Of a stretch of DNA of 26,967 nt, positions 1 through 8,068 are shown piece after piece. The stretch covers positions 1 to 26,967 of the forward strand of contig CAMLDK010000004.1 of assembly GCA_946478995.1 (NCBI GenBank), written 5' to 3'. The stretch's first letter is position 1. Every line of letters begins with the position of its first letter. The DNA is from an uncultured Candidatus Saccharibacteria bacterium. GTDB lineage: Bacteria; Patescibacteria; Saccharimonadia; Saccharimonadales; 2-12-FULL-41-12. The translations under genes and the position numbers were made by a program. A model generated the notes under the pieces. The model made no database searches and was not told the DNA's origin. It saw only the letters and a program-made list of their open reading frames with translations.

Positions 1-1453
1 GGATACCTCGTATGCCATCGGTCATCAGCAGCTGTTCCCTGATAGCCATTTGGCCTTTGTAGCCGAACGGGTTATCTTTGGTCGGCTTTGGTTTGTATAA
101 GGTTACATTATCCAGCTCCGGCCTTTTAACATCTGGCGGCAAGCCATCTATCACTTCCTGAAGCTGTCTTTTTAACGCTTCATCCGGCTTATAAGCGATG
201 TTTGATTCGCTGTCTATCTTACGGACCAGCCGCTGCGACATAATCAGCTGTATGGAGCTTGCGAAAAGCGGATTGATCCCGACGAAATCAATCAGCCTGG
301 TCAGAGCGGCGGAAGAAGATTGGGCGTGGAAAGTAGACAGGACAAGATGTCCGGTCAGGGAGGCCTGCAAGGCGGTGCGGGCCGTATCTTTATCCCGGAT
401 CTCCCCTACCATCACTACATCCGGATCAAGGCGCAGGACCGCCCTGAATTTTTCGGCGAAAGCCAGCTCGTCCTCATCGCCATGGACCGGAATCTGCATG
501 ATTCCCGGCAGATAATATTCAATCGGGTCTTCCAAGGTGATTATCTTCCGCTCAGGGGTGTTAAGGGTGCTTAAGAGCGAATAAAGCGTGGTCGTCTTAC
601 CTGAGCCGGTCGGACCGACCGCCAGCACCAATCCTGAAGGGTGAGCAATGATGTTATCGACCACCTGCCTCTCCTCCTCGTTCAGGCCAAGGTTATCCAG
701 CTTTAAGAGGGCCAGGTCAAAGTTGAACAGACGCATGACCACATCAAGTCCGTATGCCGTAACAACCGCTTCGACACGGAGGTTAACGGTTACATCTTCG
801 CCTGTAGCCAGCTGATAGGTTTTATTTATATGCCCTGTCTGCGGATTCGCCTCGCCAGTGCTGATATTCGCCTCGATGGCAATGGATGAAAGAAGCGTCT
901 TGTACTTCTCATAGCTTAATGCGGCAACGGGGTGCAGCACCCCGTCCACACGCAGCCTGACCCGGACCGCTTCCTTTTGGCACTCCAGGTGGATGTCAGA
1001 GCCTTTTAGCTGGAACGTCTGCTGGACCAAATAAGCCAGGATATCATCGGCTAAGACCTTGTTGAGCGTCTCGGTAACTTGGCTGAACAGCTCTATATCA
1101 TTGTCTTCAGAAAACTTTACGTCTTGGTATTCAACTTTTTCCGGTGGGTTATAGAGTTTTACGTACTCCTTGAACCCGGTGTCGGATATAAGGAAGTATT
1201 CGACCCGCTGGTCGAGGAACCGGCCGCGCAATTTGTCCATGGTTGACTGGGAGGTGTTATTGGTGACGCCGAATTTTATATTGTGCGCATCGACATACAG
1301 CGGAACAGTATGGAACTTCTCCAGCTCTTCATTGCTCAAAACATCATCGTATAGAACTTTCTGCAGGGTGCTGGTATCGGTATAAGCCATCCCTAGGACT
1401 TGAGCGCGCCTCTGGGTGGCCTTTTCTTCATCTATTCTGGCGTCTTCTGACAT
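1..1453 (-). CDS. pilB: Type IV pilus assembly / type II secretion ATPase, PilB/GspE family (3' end cut by window)
   Basis: Hexameric ATPase that powers assembly of type IV pili or related pseudopili at the cytoplasmic face of the inner membrane. Translating the minus strand from ATG at 1453 gives 484 residues before the window ends; family members are usually about 560, so the C-terminus is missing. The N-terminal GspE-N-like domain covers roughly residues 30-120. The Walker A motif GPTGSGKT lies at 280-287 (Lys286), followed by LEDPIEYYLPG (Asp box region), the Walker B-type segment DPDVVMVGEIRD with Glu351, and a His box (TGHLVLSTFHAQSS). The zinc-binding CxxC pairs usually found before and after the later insert are absent: MSQRLVRKID and NPFGYKGQMAIRE contain no Cys. 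PilB and GspE cannot be separated without neighbours; PilT is less likely because of the N-terminal domain. A -10 box sits 9 nt before the start. Confidence 0.9.
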   Translation of the reverse strand, partial: MSEDARIDEEKATQRRAQVLGMAYTDTSTLQKVLYDDVLSNEELEKFHTVPLYVDAHNIKFGVTNNTSQSTMDKLRGRFLDQRVEYFLISDTGFKEYVKLYNPPEKVEYQDVKFSEDNDIELFSQVTETLNKVLADDILAYLVQQTFQLKGSDIHLECQKEAVRVRLRVDGVLHPVAALSYEKYKTLLSSIAIEANISTGEANPQTGHINKTYQLATGEDVTVNLRVEAVVTAYGLDVVMRLFNFDLALLKLDNLGLNEEERQVVDNIIAHPSGLVLAVGPTGSGKTTTLYSLLSTLNTPERKIITLEDPIEYYLPGIMQIPVHGDEDELAFAEKFRAVLRLDPDVVMVGEIRDKDTARTALQASLTGHLVLSTFHAQSSSAALTRLIDFVGINPLFASSIQLIMSQRLVRKIDSESNIAYKPDEALKRQLQEVIDGLPPDVKRPELDNVTLYKPKPTKDNPFGYKGQMAIREQLLMTDGIRGI

Positions 1454-1462
1454 ACGTAGCAT

Positions 1463-1468
1463 ATTATA
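1463..1468 (-). promoter_or_regulatory. -10 box for pilB (near-leaderless)
   Basis: A perfect TATAAT on the minus strand ends 9 nt before the pilB ATG, so the transcript would begin about 3 nt before the start codon. No convincing -35 hexamer is visible. It lies back to back with the trmH promoter in the 71-bp divergent gap. Confidence 0.55.
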
Positions 1469-1484
1469 ACCGCTAAAGGTTACA

Positions 1485-1515
1485 TTGCGTAAATAATAAT
1501 CTGACGGGTTATACT
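1485..1515 (+). promoter_or_regulatory. Promoter for the SpoU-type methyltransferase gene
   Basis: TATACT at 1510-1515 lies 9 nt before the ATG at 1525. A partial -35 match, TTGCGT at 1485-1490, is 19 bp upstream, which is longer than ideal. The predicted start point is near 1522, leaving a leader of about 3 nt and no room for a Shine-Dalgarno sequence. Confidence 0.5.
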
Positions 1516-1524
1516 GTTCTGGTC

Positions 1525-2022
1525 ATGATTGAAATAGTTGTCATCGCGCACGATATCAGAAGCTCCCACAATATAGGCTCGATTTTCCGCACCTGCGAGG
1601 GACTGGGCATAAAAAAACTTATTTTAAGCGGCTACAGCCCGTACCCGCCGCAACCCAATGACCCGAGGCTGCCCCATGTGAGCAAGAAAGCGGGCGAAGC
1701 CATCCACAAAACAGCCCTCGGCGCTGAAAAATATCTGGATTGGGAACGCGCGCCGAATGTCTTCGAGGCAATAACCACGCTCAAAAACGAAGGATTTTTA
1801 ATAGCCTCGCTCGAACAATCGGAGCACAGCCTAAGTCTTGGCGACTTTCTCCCAAAACAAAAGACGGTCGTTATATTAGGGAGCGAGGTAGAAGGAACAG
1901 ACGAGGAAATCCTGAGACTTTCCGACGTGATAGTTGAGATAAAAATGAAAGGCAGAAAAGAATCTTTCAACGTTTCGGCCGCGGCGGCCATGTGCCTGTA
2001 TCAATTATCGTCGCTGAAGTGA
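1525..2022 (+). CDS. SpoU/TrmH-family RNA 2'-O-methyltransferase
   Basis: SAM-dependent methyltransferase of the SPOUT (trefoil-knot) superfamily that 2'-O-methylates tRNA or rRNA. The 165-residue protein carries the three family motifs. Motif 1 is near the N-terminus (DIRSSHNIGSIFRTCEG, residues about 10-26, with the Asn and Arg expected in SpoU enzymes). Motif 2 is LGSEVEG around 113-119. Motif 3 is the knot segment ending ESFNVSAAAAMCLYQL, which binds SAM. The length is that of the minimal catalytic domain, without the N-terminal L30e-like substrate-binding domain of RlmB/TrmH, so the target cannot be named; the TrmL-like short form is another possibility. The start is fixed by the adjacent -10 box at 1510. 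The gene is followed 26 bp later by the CAP protein gene. Confidence 0.9.
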   Translation: MIEIVVIAHDIRSSHNIGSIFRTCEGLGIKKLILSGYSPYPPQPNDPRLPHVSKKAGEAIHKTALGAEKYLDWERAPNVFEAITTLKNEGFLIASLEQSEHSLSLGDFLPKQKTVVILGSEVEGTDEEILRLSDVIVEIKMKGRKESFNVSAAAAMCLYQLSSLK

Positions 2023-2048
2023 TAAAATATAGTAATTAAAGAATAAAA

Positions 2049-2936
2049 ATGAGCAAACACCAACAAAAATTTGACGACCCCTACACTATAAGACGGCGCA
2101 AGACTTTCAAAGATCACACCAAGCGCTACAAAAAAGTTTATCACCCCTACTTGCCGGCTATCTTGATCCTCGTACTGAGCCTAGCTATTTTCTTGTCTAC
2201 GTCGAGATCGACCGAACAGGTACTGAGCGATGCTACGGAGATATCAGCCAACAGTCTTCTGGAAGAGACTAATCAGGAAAGATCAGCGCACGGATCGCCG
2301 GATCTTAAATTCAATAACCTCTTAGGTGAAGCGGCGCAAAATAAGGCGGACGATATGGCCAAGCGCGATTACTGGTCGCATAACACTCCGGATGGAAAAC
2401 AGCCATGGCAATTCATAAATAAAGAAGGTTATAAATACTCCGTAGCTTCTGAAAACCTGGCTTACGGATTCAACAGTTCAGCCGAAGCAATAGATGCCTG
2501 GATGCAAAGTGATTCTCACCGCAATGCAATGCTTGATAAGGCCGTAGATGATGTAGGTTTCGGTATAAGCACAAGTCTTGATTATCAAAACAAGGGAGCC
2601 CAGACGATCATCGTCGCCATGTACGCGCATCCGCAAACCGGTTTTGGCGGGGCGGCAAATGCCGGCGGCGGCGAAAGATTGTCAGAACAAGACGGCGGTA
2701 AAGTAACCTTCGCCCAATCAATAAGCGGTCTGGACAATACCGTGGCAAGCTTCATCGTCGGCGGATTGGCCGGCGGACTCATAGTCTTCATATTCGCAAA
2801 AAATATAGTTCTTATAAGGCGCAAATATAAGCAAGGCAAGAAGTTCATATTGCATCATCCGGCCTATGACCTTACCGCGCTGTCAGTTATCGTCCTGCTT
2901 GTGGTGCTGTCAAGAACTTCCGGCTTCATACAGTAG
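2049..2936 (+). CDS. CAP/SCP-like domain protein with three predicted membrane segments
   Basis: Probable surface-displayed protein of the CAP (cysteine-rich secretory protein / PR-1 / SCP) superfamily; bacterial members are mostly of unknown activity. Length 295 residues. A very basic cytoplasmic N-terminus (residues 1-34) is followed by a membrane segment at about 36-51, then the CAP domain at about 65-195. Its cleft residues are in place: His111 in SHNTPDG, Glu135 in SENLAYG, His157 in SDSHRN. A Gly/Ala-rich linker (about 198-209) leads to a second membrane segment (about 233-255), a basic loop (RRKYKQGKK) and a third membrane segment (about 275-289). By the positive-inside rule the CAP domain faces outward. 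A-T-rich sequence at 2023-2040 may hold its own promoter. A hairpin follows the stop codon. Confidence 0.85.
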   Translation: MSKHQQKFDDPYTIRRRKTFKDHTKRYKKVYHPYLPAILILVLSLAIFLSTSRSTEQVLSDATEISANSLLEETNQERSAHGSPDLKFNNLLGEAAQNKADDMAKRDYWSHNTPDGKQPWQFINKEGYKYSVASENLAYGFNSSAEAIDAWMQSDSHRNAMLDKAVDDVGFGISTSLDYQNKGAQTIIVAMYAHPQTGFGGAANAGGGERLSEQDGGKVTFAQSISGLDNTVASFIVGGLAGGLIVFIFAKNIVLIRRKYKQGKKFILHHPAYDLTALSVIVLLVVLSRTSGFIQ

Positions 2937-2947
2937 CGCTTACGCTC

Positions 2948-2974
2948 ATGAGAGGACGAATCGCCTCCTCTCAT
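2948..2974. terminator. Hairpin between convergent genes (possible bidirectional terminator)
   Basis: ATGAGAGGA and TCCTCTCAT form a perfect 9-bp stem around a 9-nt loop, between the CAP gene stop (2936) and the dnaE stop (2980). There is no T-run on either strand, so it is not a classical intrinsic terminator. The symmetric position between converging genes suggests it terminates transcription or stabilises mRNA ends. Confidence 0.45.
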
Positions 2975-2979
2975 AAACC

Positions 2980-5900
2980 TTAGTGGAGTTTTATGGTGTT
3001 TTTGCCGAAGATTGAGTCCAGCTCCGACATAAGCTCGGCATTTGGCTCGACTTTAGACGGAATCTTTATTATCTGTTTGTCCTGATCGGGTCCGACGACC
3101 AGCACGATTTCGATGTCGCCAGGATAAACGTCTATGGTCTTTTTAAGCTTAGAAAGTTTTTGCTCATCCTTCGTATCCAAAAGGCGGATATAAAGACGCT
3201 TGGGTTTTTCGTCATAGACGTTGGACAAATCGATTTCCTCGACAGTTTCGACGATAACTTTTAGATCGGATATATTGCCGTTTTTATCCTTGGATGAGAT
3301 TTTTCCGCCAACCAGAACTACTTTATCCCGCTGCCACATATGCTCGCTCTTTGCCAAAACCCCGGGGAAAGCTATTAGTTCAATCTCTGCTTCCATGTCG
3401 GCAAGTTTTATGAAGGCCATGCGTTGTCCTGACCGGGTCACTATCTCCTTTTTTTCAGATATTGATCCGCCGATCTTAACGCTTTTATCATGACCGGCAT
3501 TAGCCAGCTGTTTTATGGGCGTGGCTGCTTGGGCGAGGACTTCCTGGTATTCGTTTAAGGGATGGCTTGAAAGGTAAATGCCTAAAAGCTCCCTTTCCCA
3601 GGACAAATGGCGGTTGTCGTCTATGTCGCTGGCCGGTTTCAAAACAAGGCTGACGTTAAGTCCGGGCTCTTCTATGGACTCGCCGAAAAGATCTGTCTGG
3701 CCGCTGCTTGCCTGCTTCTGGTGCCTTGATGCATAAGCCAGCATATTTTCAATATTTTCAACCAATATATTTCTGTCGGCAAGGTTGTCAAATGCGCCCG
3801 ATTTTACCAGGCTTTCCAATGTCTTTTTGTTTACGAAGCTCGAGTTGACCTTTTTTAAGAACTCTTCAAGGCTGAAGAAACCTCCGAGCTCTTTCCTGAC
3901 CTTTACTATTTCTTCAACAACGCCGGTACCTATGTTTTTTATGGCGTTCATACCGAAACGAATACTTTCTTTGTCTTCCTGGTGAATGACTGAAAACTCT
4001 CCGAAAGATTCATTTATATCCGGTGGCAGAACATCTATACCCATAGCCCGGCACTCGGATATTTCAATTGCCAGCCTGTCGCTGTCATCATGATCACTGG
4101 TCATAAGCGCCGCCATAAAGGCCGCCGGATAATTAGCTTTCAAATATGCCGTTTGGTAAGCGATCATCCCGTAGCATGCCGAGTGCGCCTTGTTGAAAGA
4201 ATAATCGGCAAAAGGTTGTATCTGATCCCAGATCTTTTCCGCGTCGGCCTTGGAAAGACCCTTTTTCTCGCAACCCTTTATAAACCTGGGCTTCTCGGCG
4301 GCCATGATCGACCGGTTCTTTTTACCGATAGCTTTTCTTACCAGGTCGGCCTCGCCAGGCTCATAGCCCGCCAATAGCTGCAGCAAGGCGACGATCTGCT
4401 CCTGGAACACCATTACCCCGTAAGTTTCCTTTAGAATGGGCTCTAGCGACGGGTGCGGATAAGAAATTGATTTCGGATCGTTTTTACCGGCTATAAACTT
4501 GGGTATATTGGCCATCGGTCCGGGTCTGTAAAGCGCATTCATAGCGATTATGTCGCCGATTACCGTCGGCCTTAGCTCTTTCAAATAGCGCTTCATGCCG
4601 GCGGACTCAAGCTGAAAAACCCCGGTCGTATCGCCGCGCTTGAAAAGCTTGAAAGCCTTGTCGTCATCAAGCGGTATTTCGCTTATGTCTACCTCTGTTT
4701 CGTAAACTTTTTTAATTATGCGCAGCGTATTATTGATTATCGTCAGGTTGGAAAGACCAAGAAAATCCATCTTAAGCAGTCCGATCTGTTCGATAGGTCC
4801 CATAGAATACTGCGTGGCCACCACGCCTTTCTGAGCTTTTTCAAGTGGTGTAAATTTCACTATGTCATCCGGAGCAATCACCACGCCGGCCGCGTGGACA
4901 CCATGGCTCCTGATTGTACCTTCCAACTTTATCGCCAGATCAAAGACCCTTCTGGCATCCTCATTGTTGCTGTATTCATTTTTCAGATCGGAATTATTCT
5001 TCAAAGATTCTTTAAGCGGTATATGTCTCCCTTGAACCGGCGGAGGTATCATCTTCGCCAGGCGATCCGCTTCAGCATAAGGGACTTGCAGAACCCGGGC
5101 TACGTCACGCACGGCATTCCGGGCAGCCATGCGGCCGAAAGTAACTATATTCGCTACCCTGTCCTCGCCATATTTTTCGATACAATATTGTATTACTTCG
5201 TCACGGCGGGTATCTTGGATATCCACATCAAAGTCAGGCATGCTGATTCTGTCGGGGTTTAAGAACCGTTCGAAAAGCAAGTCATATTCGAGCGGGTCCA
5301 ACTCGGTTATGCGCAGGCCATACGCTACGATGGAGCCGGCTCCGCTTCCCCTTCCAGGGCCGAAGACGATTCCCTTATCTTTACCCCACGTAATAAAATC
5401 CTGGACTATCAGGAAATAACCGGCGAAACCCATGCGCTCTATCACGCTCAGTTCGTATTCAGCCCGTTCTACTATATGCTTGGGCAACTGTTTCTTAATG
5501 GCTTGGACATCTTTTTTCGGCTTCAAATCCGGGGTGTAACGCTGCATAAGCCCGTTATAAGTAAGCATCTGGAGGTGGGTCTTCTCTGTTTCGCCTTTAG
5601 GCACCGGAAATTTAGGGATTAGATAACTGCCAAGTTTTATATCAACATTACACCTATTTGCAACCTCTTTAGTATTCTTTATTGAATCAGGATGTGCGTC
5701 GCCCCAGCGGGAAATTATATCCTTCGGATCAGCAACGTTCAGCTCAAAACCGGCCAGGCTCATTCTGTTTTCATCGCTTAAGAACGATCCTGTCTGTACG
5801 CAAAGCAGTATCTCATGCGCCTCCTGGTCTTCCTTTTTTAGATAGTGGGCATCTCCGGTAATAACGGTTTTTATCTTTAGATCCTCGGCTATTTTGAAAC

Positions 5901-6531
5901 TTTGTTCGTTGACTTTTTTCTGCTCATCCCAGGCGCTTGGATGATCAGGATGACCGTGGTCCTGGATCTCAATATAGTATCGGTCGCCGAATACGTCCTT
6001 ATACCACTTGGCAACGCCTAAAGCCTGGTCATACTGGTCCTGGCGCAAAGCGTCGCCTAACTCGCTGCTGATGCAGCCAGATATCGCAATAATACCTTCC
6101 GAATATTTGCTTAAGACGTCCCGGTCAATCCTCGGTTTGTAATAAAAGCCCTCCAGGTGGGCTATGGTCGAAAGCTTCATAAGGTTCTGATAGCCGGTAT
6201 TATTCATAGCCAGTAAGATAAGATGGTAATACTGCTTGTCAAAAGCCGGGTCTTTATCGGACAGTTTTCTTTGCGCTACATATGTTTCTATGCCGAGAAG
6301 CGGCTTTATCTCTTGCTTCCTGGACTGGTCATAAAAATCAATGGCACCGGAAAGCGTTCCATGGTCGGTAATAGCAACCGCGTCCATGCCCATGTCCTTT
6401 ATATCCTCTATCAACCTAGGCACTTTAGTCAGGCCATCCAGCAGGCTGTACTCGGTGTGGTTATGCAGATGCACGAAATCAGACGGACTTAAACTTTTAT
6501 TTTTAACCGAACTTTTTGCTTTTTCCGGCAC
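2980..6531 (-). CDS. dnaE: DNA polymerase III alpha subunit (DnaE), replicative polymerase
   Basis: C-family replicative DNA polymerase, 1183 residues, normal DnaE1 length, starting at GTG (6531). Domain order: N-terminal PHP domain (about 17-290), palm/fingers, then helix-hairpin-helix, OB-fold (about 990-1070) and C-terminal tau-binding region. Catalytic aspartates are visible in MPDFDVDIQD (Asp435, Asp437), with the third in LLKMDFLGLS. The nucleotide-binding loop is GPGRGSGAGSIVAYG (391-405). The PHP domain keeps all nine usual metal ligands: His23, His25, Asp56, His57, Glu82, His103, Cys153, Asp227 and His229. E. coli DnaE has lost several of these, so the protein may have its own 3'-5' proofreading activity. 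A weak ribosome-binding sequence (GAGGG) precedes the GTG, and a TATAAT lies at 6558-6563. It follows the VIT-type gene by 75 bp on the same strand. Confidence 0.97.
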   Translation of the reverse strand: MPEKAKSSVKNKSLSPSDFVHLHNHTEYSLLDGLTKVPRLIEDIKDMGMDAVAITDHGTLSGAIDFYDQSRKQEIKPLLGIETYVAQRKLSDKDPAFDKQYYHLILLAMNNTGYQNLMKLSTIAHLEGFYYKPRIDRDVLSKYSEGIIAISGCISSELGDALRQDQYDQALGVAKWYKDVFGDRYYIEIQDHGHPDHPSAWDEQKKVNEQSFKIAEDLKIKTVITGDAHYLKKEDQEAHEILLCVQTGSFLSDENRMSLAGFELNVADPKDIISRWGDAHPDSIKNTKEVANRCNVDIKLGSYLIPKFPVPKGETEKTHLQMLTYNGLMQRYTPDLKPKKDVQAIKKQLPKHIVERAEYELSVIERMGFAGYFLIVQDFITWGKDKGIVFGPGRGSGAGSIVAYGLRITELDPLEYDLLFERFLNPDRISMPDFDVDIQDTRRDEVIQYCIEKYGEDRVANIVTFGRMAARNAVRDVARVLQVPYAEADRLAKMIPPPVQGRHIPLKESLKNNSDLKNEYSNNEDARRVFDLAIKLEGTIRSHGVHAAGVVIAPDDIVKFTPLEKAQKGVVATQYSMGPIEQIGLLKMDFLGLSNLTIINNTLRIIKKVYETEVDISEIPLDDDKAFKLFKRGDTTGVFQLESAGMKRYLKELRPTVIGDIIAMNALYRPGPMANIPKFIAGKNDPKSISYPHPSLEPILKETYGVMVFQEQIVALLQLLAGYEPGEADLVRKAIGKKNRSIMAAEKPRFIKGCEKKGLSKADAEKIWDQIQPFADYSFNKAHSACYGMIAYQTAYLKANYPAAFMAALMTSDHDDSDRLAIEISECRAMGIDVLPPDINESFGEFSVIHQEDKESIRFGMNAIKNIGTGVVEEIVKVRKELGGFFSLEEFLKKVNSSFVNKKTLESLVKSGAFDNLADRNILVENIENMLAYASRHQKQASSGQTDLFGESIEEPGLNVSLVLKPASDIDDNRHLSWERELLGIYLSSHPLNEYQEVLAQAATPIKQLANAGHDKSVKIGGSISEKKEIVTRSGQRMAFIKLADMEAEIELIAFPGVLAKSEHMWQRDKVVLVGGKISSKDKNGNISDLKVIVETVEEIDLSNVYDEKPKRLYIRLLDTKDEQKLSKLKKTIDVYPGDIEIVLVVGPDQDKQIIKIPSKVEPNAELMSELDSIFGKNTIKLH

Positions 6532-6557
6532 TTTTACCCTCTACTTTTCTGTAGGGT

Positions 6558-6563
6558 ATTATA
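6558..6563 (-). promoter_or_regulatory. -10 box for dnaE
   Basis: Perfect TATAAT on the minus strand, 26 nt before the GTG start of dnaE. Its predicted transcript would have a leader of about 20 nt containing GAGGG, unlike the near-leaderless arrangement at many neighbouring genes. No good -35 is seen. Confidence 0.5.
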
Positions 6564-6606
6564 ACTTACAATGCCGGGAAATTCTGTTGTAAAGAAATCA
6601 AATCCC

Positions 6607-7323
6607 TCAAACGGCAATACCGAATAATTTTCCGATGAAAAAGGTAGCGGCCATAGCGATAGCCCCGCCGGCAACCACCCGTGCAATAGCAACCCGGGCT
6701 TTAGCCTGGCCGGCCCTGGCGCTTAAATACCCGGTGATAGATAATGCCAGCAAAACCGCGGCGAAAGTGAGGGGAATACGCAGGTCTTCAGGCGGCAACA
6801 AAATAGTTACGAGCGGAATACTTGCGCCGCTAATAAATGCCGTCGCCGAAGCTATCGCCGCATGCATGGGGCTGGTCAGGTCGTGAGGGTCGATCTTAAG
6901 CTCGGCCTCTAAATGTGCATGCAGCGCATTATGGGCGGTCAGTTCTTTTGCAGCCTGTTTAGCGGTTTTTTTGCTGAGTCCTTTCTTCTGGTATATATTT
7001 TCCAGCTCCCTCAGCTCTTCCTCCGGGAAATTCTTTAGTTCGTACTTTTCTATGTCTATCTGGGCTTTCTCGCTATCGCTTTGGGAACTGACAGACACGT
7101 ACTCGCCCACTGCCATGGAAAGGGCGCCGGCGATTATGCCTGCCGCACCGGCGGCTACAATAACCGGCTTATTAGTAGTTGCGCTTGCCACTCCCACTAC
7201 CAAACCGGAGATAGAGACTATGCCGTCATTTGCCCCAAGAACTGCCGCTCTAAGCCAATTCAGTTTTGCCGAACTGAAATTTTTATGATGCTCCGACTGG
7301 AAAGCAGTCTTATCGCTTTTCAT
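6607..7323 (-). CDS. VIT1/CCC1-family membrane transporter (Fe2+/Mn2+-type)
   Basis: Membrane protein of the VIT1/CCC1 family, whose characterised members move Fe2+ or Mn2+ out of the cytoplasm. Length 238 residues, usual for the family. The N-terminal signature LRAAVLGANDGIVS (about 24-37) is followed by hydrophobic segments at about 34-50 and 54-75, the conserved GALSMAVGEYVSVSSQ, an acidic cytoplasmic helical region (about 85-145, with several Glu and His residues that could bind metal), and three more hydrophobic segments to the C-terminus. The bacterial substrate is unknown. It is the last gene of a three-gene set with two small membrane proteins, 24 bp after the YtxH-like gene, and no separate promoter is evident. 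Confidence 0.88.
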   Translation of the reverse strand: MKSDKTAFQSEHHKNFSSAKLNWLRAAVLGANDGIVSISGLVVGVASATTNKPVIVAAGAAGIIAGALSMAVGEYVSVSSQSDSEKAQIDIEKYELKNFPEEELRELENIYQKKGLSKKTAKQAAKELTAHNALHAHLEAELKIDPHDLTSPMHAAIASATAFISGASIPLVTILLPPEDLRIPLTFAAVLLALSITGYLSARAGQAKARVAIARVVAGGAIAMAATFFIGKLFGIAV

Positions 7324-7347
7324 GGTAGTTCAAAGTGCAGACTAAAG

Positions 7348-7746
7348 TTATTTTTTCAAGAATTTGGATAAGTTGGACTTCGCGTTTTTAGCTTCTTGAA
7401 GCATTTTATTCAGGTCAGGATCGGTAGCTTCGCCGCTGTGAATGGCGCTGATTATCATTTTGACTTTCTGCTTGGTCTTTTTGGAGTTTTCCAGCTGTTT
7501 CTTAAATTCCTGATCAGCCTTAATTTTGGATTTCTTCACCTGGTTTTCGGCTTCCTTGATAAGCCCCTGCAGATCACTATGCAGCTGCTTGAGCTGTTTT
7601 TCACCTTCTACCCTTGCCTTAGAAGCAGACTTTGCCAGCTTTTTCCGGGTTTGCCGCCCGCTTCTTGGAGCCGTTAAGATCCCGGCGATAAAACCTATTC
7701 CTGCAGCTACTGCTGCGCCTAAAGCCCATTTATTTTCCTTTTTCAC
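7348..7746 (-). CDS. YtxH-like small membrane protein
   Basis: 132 residues with a YtxH-type N-terminus: a Gly/Ala-rich membrane segment (about 7-25) followed by the family signature TAPRSGRQTRKKL (about 26-38). The rest is a long, highly charged Lys/Gln/Glu-rich helix (about 40-110), probably a cytoplasmic coiled coil. YtxH proteins are stress-associated in Firmicutes but have no defined biochemical role. It starts at GTG, overlapping the upstream stop codon in a GTGA arrangement, which indicates translational coupling with the 94-residue gene. Confidence 0.8.
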   Translation of the reverse strand: MKKENKWALGAAVAAGIGFIAGILTAPRSGRQTRKKLAKSASKARVEGEKQLKQLHSDLQGLIKEAENQVKKSKIKADQEFKKQLENSKKTKQKVKMIISAIHSGEATDPDLNKMLQEAKNAKSNLSKFLKK

Positions 7747-8027
7747 TTGCCGTCCTTCCTATTACCCTTAACTTTGCCTGCGGCTTTTGTTACATAATCG
7801 CTGATATTAGATACCAGCTTCATAAAGGCCACCGGTGTGGCGGTCTTTTCGAAAAATGATGCGATGTGCTCAGCTTTATCGACTGCTTTTTCGGCATGGT
7901 CGGTAATGCGTTTTAGCTGATTAATGATCTGGATTATTTTTACGAGCAAGATTATGCCAAGAAGCAGGAACAATCCCAGCATCACCGAGAGAATGATAAC
8001 TAATGATTCAAACCAAACGTCATTCAT
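7743..8027 (-). CDS. Small single-pass membrane protein, DUF948-like
   Basis: 94 residues: a strong N-terminal membrane segment (about 8-32), then an amphipathic, charged helix containing repeated Ala/Lys/Glu positions (about 35-60) and a basic tail. The arrangement resembles DUF948/YtxG-type proteins, which commonly sit beside YtxH genes; the assignment rests mainly on that pairing and topology. It is the first gene of the operon with YtxH and the VIT-type transporter, and has a recognisable promoter just upstream (8041-8068). Confidence 0.65.
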   Translation of the reverse strand: MNDVWFESLVIILSVMLGLFLLLGIILLVKIIQIINQLKRITDHAEKAVDKAEHIASFFEKTATPVAFMKLVSNISDYVTKAAGKVKGNRKDGK

Positions 8028-8040
8028 ATCTACAATTTAG

Positions 8041-8068
8041 ATTATATACTACCTGCGCTAATCGTCCA
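8041..8068 (-). promoter_or_regulatory. Promoter of the DUF948-like/YtxH/VIT operon
   Basis: Minus strand: TGGACG (8063-8068, four of six to TTGACA), 16-bp spacer, perfect TATAAT (8041-8046). The predicted start point near 8034 gives a leader of about 7 nt before the ATG at 8027. The -35 lies within the last codons of galU. Confidence 0.6.

Noticed and set aside
6564..6606. Possible terminator between the VIT-type gene and dnaE
   Set aside because: Only weak GGGA/TCCC pairing; no stable stem plus T-run.
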